Origin: Accumulibacter sp.
GTDB taxonomy: Bacteria > Pseudomonadota > Gammaproteobacteria > Burkholderiales > Rhodocyclaceae
DNA: 6,215 bases
Direction: 5' to 3'
NCBI GenBank assembly: GCA_031284185.1
Contig: JAITAJ010000298.1
Span: forward strand, 1 to 6,215
In this document: one piece after another, positions 1-6,215 of the stretch
Numbering within the stretch: the stretch's first letter is position 1
How the letters are laid out: every line of letters starts with the position of its first letter
The notes under the pieces: generated by a model
What the model was told of the DNA's origin: nothing
Seen by the model: the letters and a program-made list of their open reading frames with translations, nothing else
Database searches by the model: none
Made by a program: the position numbers and the translations under genes

Positions 1-20
1 TTGTTTTCTGGTAGAGGACG

Positions 21-497
21 ATGAACAAAATACCGCTGACGATCGAAGGGGCCGAAAAACTTCGCGCCGAACTGCAACATCTGAAATCGACCGAGCGCCC
101 GAGCGTGATCGCCGCGATCGCCGAGGCGCGCTCCCACGGCGATCTCTCCGAGAACGCCGAATACGACGCGGCCAGGGAACGCCAGGCATTCATCGAAGGG
201 CGAATCAAGGAAATCGAACTCAAGCTGGCGAACGCGCAGATCATCGATCCCAAGCGGCTGGACGCCGGCGGCCGCTGCGTCTTCGGAGCGACGGTCGATC
301 TGGAGGATCAGGATTCGGGAGACCGGGTGACCTATCAGATCGTCGGCGAGGACGAGGCCGACATCCGGGCGGGAAAGATTTCCGTCAACTCGCCGATCGC
401 CCGCGCGCTGATCGGCAAGTCCGCCGGCGACGTGGCGGAAGTCCAGGCGCCGGCTGGCGTCAGGGAGTATGAGGTGCTGGAAGTGCGGTACGGGTAA
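21..497 (+). CDS. greA: Transcription elongation factor GreA
   Basis: GreA enters the secondary channel of backtracked RNA polymerase and stimulates cleavage of the extruded RNA 3' end, releasing arrested complexes. The 158-residue length is the standard GreA length. The N-terminal coiled coil covers roughly residues 1-75 and carries the signature HGDLSENAEY, with the tip acidic pair D41 and E44 that positions the catalytic metal. The C-terminal FKBP-like domain follows, with the conserved stretch ISVNSPIARALIGK near residues 120-133. The ATG is preceded by AGAGG at 13-17, leaving only 3 nt, a short but usable spacing; the N-terminus MNKIPLTIEGAEKL fits the family without extension. Only 20 bases lie upstream, so the preceding gene (often carB in relatives) cannot be identified. 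A methyltransferase gene starts 41 nt downstream on the same strand. Identification is near certain. Confidence 0.97.
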   Translation: MNKIPLTIEGAEKLRAELQHLKSTERPSVIAAIAEARSHGDLSENAEYDAARERQAFIEGRIKEIELKLANAQIIDPKRLDAGGRCVFGATVDLEDQDSGDRVTYQIVGEDEADIRAGKISVNSPIARALIGKSAGDVAEVQAPAGVREYEVLEVRYG

Positions 498-538
498 TCG
501 GATGTTTCCCGAAAAGGCGTCGTTTGCCGGAGATCGAC

Positions 539-1297
539 ATGAGTCCCATCATTTGCCCGGTTTGCAACGAAGTGTGTTCCTTGCTCGACGCCGTCGACTT
601 CAACAAGTCGTGCGGAGTGCACGGAGTGCAGGTTACTCTCGCAGGCATCCCCATCTACTATGCGCATTGTGCCAGATGCGGATTCTGTTTCGCGCCGGAG
701 TTTTCCGCATGGTCTCCAGAAGATTTCATGACCAGGATATACAACGACGAGTATATTATTTTCGACCCCGAGTATATTGAACATCGCCCCCGGGAAAGCG
801 CAGCTTGTTTGCTTTCCATGTTTCCCAAGCTGCCTGAATCCATCCGGCATCTCGATTATGGAAGTGGAAACGCGCTTCTCGGGAAGATTCTGCGCGAATC
901 GAACTGGAATTCCACTGATTATGATCCTTTGGTGAACAGAGGCCTCCGCATCGATAGCCTTGGAAGATTCGACTTGATCACCGCTTTTGAAGTCTTCGAA
1001 CATGTTCCCGACATTCGGAAGCTGATTTCGGACTTGCGTTTGCTCTTGGCTCCCGGCGGTATCATCTTGTTCTCGACCTTGTTGTCGGATGGAAAGATTC
1101 ACGCCAACCAGAGATTGACCTGGTGGTACGCCGCTCCCCGGAACGGACACATCAGTCTGTTTTCGAGAAACAGCCTCTCGATTCTGGCCCAGGAGTGTCA
1201 CTGGAATTTCGGCAGTTTCTCTGATGCGTTTCACATCTTTTTTTCGTCCATCCCCCCTCCCCCCTATGCAGATCATCTTATCCGAACGAACCGATGA
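539..1297 (+). CDS. Class I SAM-dependent methyltransferase with N-terminal zinc-ribbon-like cysteines
   Basis: A 252-residue protein of the Methyltransf_23 type; the substrate is unknown. The N-terminus has C6-x2-C9 and C44-x2-C47 pairs plus C13, C25, H28 and C50, resembling a zinc ribbon. The SAM-binding motif I is DYGSGN at 106-111, an acidic residue follows at D129, the motif FDLITAFEVFEHV lies at about 144-156, and APGGIILFST at 171-180. A WWYAAPRNGHISLFS segment (195-209) matches a stretch I associate with such methyltransferases. I chose the ATG at 539 because GGAG (529-532) sits 6 nt before it; a TTG at 524 would add five residues but has no better ribosome site. Base composition is visibly lower in GC than in greA and rlmE, which suggests separate acquisition. 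It may be co-transcribed with greA. Relatives often act on polysaccharide or small-molecule substrates, but nothing here fixes the role. Confidence 0.85.
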   Translation: MSPIICPVCNEVCSLLDAVDFNKSCGVHGVQVTLAGIPIYYAHCARCGFCFAPEFSAWSPEDFMTRIYNDEYIIFDPEYIEHRPRESAACLLSMFPKLPESIRHLDYGSGNALLGKILRESNWNSTDYDPLVNRGLRIDSLGRFDLITAFEVFEHVPDIRKLISDLRLLLAPGGIILFSTLLSDGKIHANQRLTWWYAAPRNGHISLFSRNSLSILAQECHWNFGSFSDAFHIFFSSIPPPPYADHLIRTNR

Positions 1298-1418
1298 ATC
1301 ATTGCCTGCCGCCGCGTAGCAGAATCGCAACGGCTCCGCGCGGGTTCGGAAAACCCATCGGACATGCCAGGAGACCTCGCCCCGACACCGCGAAACGGCG
1401 CCTCATGAGCTTGCCGCG

Positions 1419-2045
1419 ATGAAACGGACCAGGACGAGCAAGGCCTGGATGCGCGAGCACGTGACCGATCCCTACGTGCGGCGGGCCAGGGCGGAGGGCT
1501 ACCGTTCGCGCGCCGCGTACAAGCTGATGGAAATCGACGATCGGGATCGCCTGATCCGCCCCGGCGGCACGGTCGTCGATCTGGGCGCGGCGCCCGGCGG
1601 GTGGTCGCAGGTGGCGGCGCGGCGGATGAACGGGAAGGGCCGCGTGTTGGCGCTCGATCTTCTGGAAATGGACGGCCTGGCGGGAGTCGAGTTCATCCAG
1701 GGGGATTTCCGGGAAGCGAGCGTCCTCGATCGGCTCGAAGACCGGCTGGCCGGCGCGCGCGCGGGACTCGTGCTTTCCGACATGGCGCCCAGCATGTCCG
1801 GCGTGCCGGCGTCCGATCAGGCGCGGATCATGGATCTGGCCGGGCTTGGACTGGACTTCTGCCGCCGCTGGCTGGAACCGGAAGGCGCTTTTCTGGTCAA
1901 GGTATTTCAAGGGCACGGGTATGACGATTTCGTGCGTGAGATGAGGTCCGTCTTCAGTCGGGTGGCGACGCGCAAGCCGGAAGCGTCGCGCGATCGCAGC
2001 GCGGAAATCTATCTGCTCGGCAGGAGCCTGAAACGGGGACTTTGA
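1419..2045 (+). CDS. rlmE: 23S rRNA (uridine-2552-2'-O)-methyltransferase RlmE (FtsJ/RrmJ)
   Basis: RlmE methylates the 2'-O of U2552 in the 23S rRNA A-loop late in 50S assembly, using SAM. The protein has 208 residues, the normal length. The N-terminus (SKAWMREHVTDPYVRRA) and YRSRAAYKL are typical. SAM motif I is DLGAAPGGWSQ at 54-64. The catalytic K-D-K-E tetrad is complete: K35, D121 (in LSDMAPSMSG), K161 (in FLVKVFQG) and E196 (in RSAEIYLL), each offset by three from the E. coli numbering K38, D124, K164, E199. The start fits the family; the ribosome site is weak, with GAG about 9 nt upstream. A gap of 121 nt separates it from the methyltransferase gene; that gap has only a 5-bp hairpin (1342-1356) and no convincing promoter or terminator. 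ftsH follows 107 nt downstream, as in many proteobacteria. Confidence 0.96.
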   Translation: MKRTRTSKAWMREHVTDPYVRRARAEGYRSRAAYKLMEIDDRDRLIRPGGTVVDLGAAPGGWSQVAARRMNGKGRVLALDLLEMDGLAGVEFIQGDFREASVLDRLEDRLAGARAGLVLSDMAPSMSGVPASDQARIMDLAGLGLDFCRRWLEPEGAFLVKVFQGHGYDDFVREMRSVFSRVATRKPEASRDRSAEIYLLGRSLKRGL

Positions 2046-2086
2046 AAAGGAACGCGACTTTCCGGCGGAATCACCGCAAAAGGGGT

Positions 2087-2092
2087 TAGAAT
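2087..2092 (+). promoter_or_regulatory. Possible -10 element ahead of ftsH
   Basis: TAGAAT differs from TATAAT at one position and lies in the only AT-rich stretch of the rlmE-ftsH gap. No -35 hexamer is visible at 16-18 nt upstream, so this is a weak candidate promoter for ftsH. Confidence 0.25.
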
Positions 2093-2113
2093 TTTATTTC
2101 CGAATACATTCCT

Positions 2114-2130
2114 TTCCGGCTGTCCCGGAA
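2114..2130 (+). other. Hairpin in the ftsH leader
   Basis: TTCCGG pairs with CCGGAA around the 5-nt loop CTGTC, giving a perfect 6-bp stem that ends 11 nt before the ribosome-binding GAGG at 2142-2145. There is no U-run behind it, so it is not an intrinsic terminator. It could affect mRNA stability or translation; this is inference. Confidence 0.35.
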
Positions 2131-2152
2131 GCAACGAGGATGAGGTGCGGCA

Positions 2153-4033
<1,881 letters not shown>

Positions 4034-4150
4034 CGCGGATCGGCAAAGGAAGCGCCCATCCCCTTCCCCCGCGACGGGCGCGTCGTCATGCGCCCCGACA
4101 GCCGGACACCCTCGGCATCGACGCCCGGCCGAACACCTCCCGAAAATTCA

Positions 4151-4180
4151 GCGCGCAACCCGCAGGGGCGCGTTGCGCGC
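4151..4180. other. 9-bp perfect hairpin downstream of ftsH
   Basis: GCGCGCAAC (4151-4159) is the exact reverse complement of GTTGCGCGC (4172-4180), with a 12-nt loop. It begins 118 nt after the ftsH stop. No U-run follows on either strand, so it is not a classical intrinsic terminator, though it could protect the ftsH mRNA 3' end or be an intergenic palindromic element. Confidence 0.45.
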
Positions 4181-4301
4181 GCTCGCCGCGCTCCAAATCA
4201 TCGGCAGCGGTTCGGAAATTCCCCTCCCCCCGACGATCCGGGGCAGCGGCAAGCGTCATGCCCCTTGGGCGTCAGAATAGAGAGGAAACGAGAGGGGGCA
4301 T

Positions 4302-4458
4302 GGGCGTCCCATCCCGCCCGCAAAAAAAAACCACGAAGCGGACGAGACGATGGAGCGCGGGCGTCCCGCCCGCAAAAAAACCACGAAGCGAGCGAAACGA
4401 TGGAGCGCGGGCGTCCCGCCCGCAAAAAAAACCACGAAGCGGACGGAGCGATGGAGCG
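4302..4458. repeat. Three tandem copies of a 50-bp palindrome-containing repeat
   Basis: Copies lie at 4302-4358, 4359-4408 and 4409-4458. Each reads GGGCGTCCCGCCCGC, an A-run of 9, 7 and 8 bases, then CCACGAAGCG, a variable decamer and TGGAGCG. The first copy has an extra ATCCC inside the palindrome and two extra A. In copies 2 and 3 GCGGGC and GCCCGC form a 6-bp stem with loop GTCCC. The A-run follows the stem on the + strand, so this is not a terminator in either direction. Several frames are open through it (AGVPPAKK-like peptides), but the unit length is not a multiple of three, so these are not a real protein. It resembles REP-type intergenic elements in general design; I cannot assign a named family. 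Confidence 0.85.
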
Positions 4459-4570
4459 GACTGTCAAATGAAGGCGCCTATTCGCCATTCCTCCATTTTT
4501 ACGGCGGATCGACTGGACACAAGCCGCCGCCCAAAGCGCCGTGGGACGAGCGTCTGCCCGTGTTTTCCGG

Positions 4571-4576
4571 GATAAT
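4571..4576 (+). promoter_or_regulatory. -10-like box directly ahead of a start codon (leaderless type)
   Basis: GATAAT matches TATAAT at five of six positions and ends 8 nt before the ATG at 4585. No Shine-Dalgarno sequence lies between, so a transcript would start at or next to the ATG, as in leaderless mRNAs. No good -35 is visible. It appears to be the promoter of the broken gene that follows. Confidence 0.4.
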
Positions 4577-4584
4577 ACCGGGCC

Positions 4585-4641
4585 ATGAATCCTCCGCGCT
4601 TTCACAGTCCCGTTCCGCTCGCCGCCGGCGGGCGCGCCGAG
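4585..4641 (+). pseudogene. rsmE: Possible 5' remnant of rsmE (16S rRNA m3U1498 methyltransferase)
   Basis: The first ~19 codons read MNPPRFHSPVPLAAGGRAE, which matches the usual start of RsmE proteins: an initial PRF, then a P-L-AAG pattern before a first beta strand. RsmE methylates U1498 of 16S rRNA and is normally about 240 residues. After residue 19 the resemblance stops: the frame continues to a TGA at 4786-4788 (67 codons in all) with arginine-rich sequence, lacking the expected HH..VLRL segment and the knotted SPOUT domain. I read this as a promoter and start left behind by a deletion or rearrangement. The assignment rests on a short stretch, so chance similarity or a small unrelated protein remains possible. 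Confidence 0.4.
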
Positions 4642-4720
4642 CGCCGCGGCGTGGGTCCGAGGGTGACGAAACCACTTTCAGAACGGAGAGCGCGGAGCGA
4701 ATCTTTTTCGTACCCCATGC

Positions 4721-4739
4721 GCCTCGTATCGAACGAGGC
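4721..4739. other. 7-bp perfect hairpin upstream of folP
   Basis: GCCTCGT pairs with ACGAGGC around the loop ATCGA, 70 nt before the folP start. No T-run follows. It could be a folP leader structure or an operator-like inverted repeat; no function can be assigned. Confidence 0.4.
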
Positions 4740-4809
4740 CGGTCTCCACGATATCCGCGCCGACATGGGTTTTCTCCGTGCCGGGTGATGTTCAGAGGGG
4801 GTCAGGCTC

Positions 4810-5652
4810 ATGCTTCGTTGTGGAAAATTTCTCTTGCCGCTGGAACGCCCGCTGATCATGGGTATCGTCAACCTGACGCCGGATTCCTTTTCCGGCGACG
4901 GGCTGGGAGCCGATTCGGAACGAGCGGTCGAACACGCGCGACGGCAGATCGCCGCAGGCGCCGATCTCATCGATCTGGGCGCGGAGTCTTCGCGTCCCGG
5001 CGCGATTCCGACCTCGCTCGACGAGGAAATGGAACGGCTGCTGCCGGTGCTGGAAGCATTGGCGGACTGTCCGGTACCGATCTCGGTGGATACCTACAAA
5101 CCCGAAGTCATGCGAGCCGCGCTCGCGCATGGCGCCTCGATGATCAACGACATCTTCGCCCTGCGCCGTCCCGGAGCGCTCGACGCGGTGGCGGCCAGCG
5201 ACTGCGCGGTCTGCCTGATGCACATGCAGGGCGAGCCGCTGACCATGCAAGGGCATCCCGGTTACGGCAACATCATCCAGGAGGTACGCGCCTTCCTGAG
5301 CGAGCGGGCGGCGGCGGCAATGGCGGCGGGCATTGGCCGCGACCGTCTGGCGCTCGATCCGGGATTCGGCTTCGGCAAGACGCCCGAACACAACCTCGCG
5401 CTGCTCTCGCGCCTGGGCGAAACGGCAAGCGAGGGTTTGCCGATTCTTGCCGGAATGTCGCGCAAATCGATGCTCGGCGCCGTCACCGGCCGGCCCGTGG
5501 GCGAGCGCCTGGGAGCCAGCGTCGCGGTGGCGCTGATCGCCGCCGAGCGTGGCGCGCGGATACTGCGGGTGCATGACGTCGCCGAAACACGTGACGCCCT
5601 GAGCGTGTGGCAGGCCGTCGGCCAGAAGACAGAGGACAGTTCCAGAAGATAG
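4810..5652 (+). CDS. folP: Dihydropteroate synthase FolP
   Basis: FolP condenses 4-aminobenzoate with 6-hydroxymethyl-7,8-dihydropterin diphosphate to give dihydropteroate in folate synthesis, and is the sulfonamide target. The 280-residue TIM barrel is complete: GIVNLTPDSFS (18-28) with N21, the loop GAESSRPG (57-64), D94 in VDTYKP, N113-D114, DPGFGFGK (183-190), SRK (217-219), and RVHD (253-256). Each key residue is offset by two from E. coli FolP. The position of E. coli T62 in ESTRPG is serine here. The ATG follows a purine-rich AGAGGGGG (4794-4801) at 8-nt spacing, and MLRCGKFLLPLERP is a normal family start. The last residues, about 273-280 (KTEDSSRR), and the stop lie in the repeat that begins at 5624, so the natural C-terminus has probably been replaced. 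glmM, the usual next gene, is not visible. Confidence 0.97.
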   Translation: MLRCGKFLLPLERPLIMGIVNLTPDSFSGDGLGADSERAVEHARRQIAAGADLIDLGAESSRPGAIPTSLDEEMERLLPVLEALADCPVPISVDTYKPEVMRAALAHGASMINDIFALRRPGALDAVAASDCAVCLMHMQGEPLTMQGHPGYGNIIQEVRAFLSERAAAAMAAGIGRDRLALDPGFGFGKTPEHNLALLSRLGETASEGLPILAGMSRKSMLGAVTGRPVGERLGASVAVALIAAERGARILRVHDVAETRDALSVWQAVGQKTEDSSRR

Positions 5653-6143
5653 AAGACAGAGGACAGAAGACAGGTGAGTTTGCGGCGCTTCGCGCCGGGG
5701 GGATGGAAAAACCGGGTGCTCGGAGTCAGAGGACAGAGGTTTGAGAAGACAGAGGACAGAAAAACCGATCTCTCGGTTTTTCGTTCCCTACCCGGCGCGA
5801 AGCGCCGCAAGCTGATCTGTCTTCTGTCCTCTCCAAGCTCTGTCCTCTGCCCCCGATCTCTCGGTTTTCCGTTCCCTACCCGGCGCGACAGCGCCGCAAG
5901 CTGATCTGTCTTCTGTCCTCTCCAAGCTCTGTCCTCTGACCCCGACCGCCCGGTTTTCCGTCCCCTGAACGGCGCGAAGCGCCGCAAACTGATCTGTCTT
6001 CTGTCCTCTCCAAGCTCTGTCCTCTGAACCCGATCTCTCGGTTTTCCGTCCTCTGAACGGCGCGACAGCGCCGCAAACTGATCTGTCTTCTGTCCTCTCC
6101 AAGCTCTGTCCTCTGTCCTCTCAAACAGCTGTCCTCTGAACCC
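5624..6143. repeat. Intergenic repeat array: one inverted plus four direct 88/89-bp units
   Basis: Three copies of AGAAGACAGAGGACAG start at 5624, 5651 and 5744. The stretch 5651-5759 is a diverged reverse complement of the downstream unit. Four direct units follow at 5765-5852, 5853-5941, 5942-6029 and 6030-6118, then a partial copy to about 6143. Each unit contains, in order, a small palindrome (CCGA..TCGG in three units) with a T-run, a GGCGC/GCGCC hairpin, and a 38-nt block starting CTGATCTGTCTTCTG that is identical in all four. Frames are open on both strands (SLRRFAP-like peptides), but the 88- and 89-bp units shift frame and no protein signature is present. This is not CRISPR, because the intervals between the identical blocks are also conserved. 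I cannot name the family. Confidence 0.92.
5760..5781. terminator. Possible bidirectional terminator at the array's inversion point
   Basis: AAAAACCGA pairs perfectly with TCGGTTTTT around the loop TCTC. The stem ends in a T-run on both strands, so it could stop transcription leaving folP as well as anything entering from the right. The GC part is only four base pairs, so strength is doubtful. Confidence 0.45.
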
Positions 6144-6144
6144 T

Positions 6145-6215
6145 GTCAAGCTGGACGGCAAAGATTGGCGCGTGCAGTCCGTCGATATGGGCCGCCGTCG
6201 CCTGGACGTGGCGAG
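6145..6215 (+). other. Start-less coding-like fragment at the right edge
   Basis: Right after the array the sequence becomes codon-like: in the frame beginning at 6145 nearly every third base is G or C, giving VKLDGKDWRVQSVDMGRRRL. There is no start codon with a ribosome site at the boundary; the first ATG is at 6187. It does not match the start of GlmM. It may be the inside of a gene whose 5' end was lost to the array, or a gene starting at 6187. The complementary frame on the other strand is also open and GC-rich at third positions, so strand is uncertain. Confidence 0.25.

Larger units (their letters stand above)
4034..4809. other. 776-nt non-coding stretch between ftsH and folP
   Basis: No intact gene is visible on either strand. 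Open frames exist because the DNA is GC-rich, but they run through low-complexity repeats and carry no recognisable domain. The stretch contains a 9-bp hairpin (4151-4180), a triplicated 50-bp repeat (4302-4458), a likely promoter plus gene remnant (4571-4641) and a 7-bp hairpin (4721-4739), each listed separately. In enterobacteria ftsH and folP are close neighbours, so this gap is an expansion. Confidence 0.75.

Noticed and set aside
335..1330. 331-codon minus-strand open frame opposite the methyltransferase
   Set aside because: The plus-strand gene has clear SAM-binding motifs and a ribosome site; the opposite frame has no domain signature.
1298..1418. A yhbY or other small gene in the gap before rlmE
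   Set aside because: Neither strand gives a YhbY-like sequence, and the gap is too short for the usual ~97 codons.
2042..2047. Heat-shock (sigma-32) -35 element TTGAAA at the end of rlmE, upstream of ftsH
   Set aside because: No CCCCAT-like -10 lies at the required distance; the match is one hexamer overlapping the rlmE stop.
4350..5576. 408-codon open frame on the plus strand across the 50-bp repeat and folP
   Set aside because: It overlaps folP in another frame, is arginine-rich, and has no recognisable motif; typical of GC-rich shadow frames.
5765..6118. CRISPR array (identical 38-nt block at 88-89-bp spacing)
   Set aside because: The roughly 50-nt intervals are also near-identical between units, and no cas gene is present; these are plain tandem repeats.
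5262..6161. 299-codon open frame on the minus strand across folP and the repeat array
   Set aside because: It is antisense to folP and then reads through the repeats as low-complexity RTEDRRQISLRR-type sequence; no domain is visible.

Overview
The window is a GC-rich stretch of bacterial housekeeping genes, all read on the + strand. From left to right it carries greA (transcript-cleavage factor), an unnamed SAM-dependent methyltransferase, rlmE (23S rRNA 2'-O-methyltransferase), ftsH (membrane AAA+ metalloprotease) and folP (dihydropteroate synthase). The rlmE-ftsH-folP order near greA is the classic proteobacterial arrangement. The FtsH N-terminus and the general style of the proteins point to a betaproteobacterium, possibly a Rhodocyclales-like one. 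That assignment is inference from remembered family appearance; nothing in the window proves it.

Layout. Bases 1-2045 hold greA, then the lower-GC methyltransferase 41 nt later, then rlmE after a 121-nt gap. In many relatives the greA-rlmE interval carries the small RNA-binding gene yhbY; here I see none, and the methyltransferase sits there instead. A 107-nt leader with a hairpin precedes ftsH, which starts on a TTG codon. Between ftsH and folP lies a 776-nt non-coding stretch (4034-4809). It holds a 9-bp hairpin, a triplicated 50-bp repeat, and what looks like the promoter and first ~19 codons of a broken rsmE-like gene. folP follows and is intact.

The most unusual part is 5624-6143. It is an array of an 88/89-bp repeat: one diverged inverted copy followed by four head-to-tail direct copies and a partial copy. 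A hairpin sits exactly where the orientation switches. The array begins inside folP and supplies its last codons and stop. glmM, the usual neighbour after folP, is not visible; the last ~70 bases look coding but have no start and no family I can name.

How the genes work together: greA and rlmE serve transcription and ribosome maturation, ftsH handles membrane and regulatory proteolysis, and folP makes folate. They form a conserved neighbourhood rather than one pathway. In this genome the neighbourhood has been loosened by an inserted low-GC gene, two unrelated repeat arrays flanking folP, and a gene remnant. I see no clear new multi-gene system; the repeat array is the best candidate for something undescribed.
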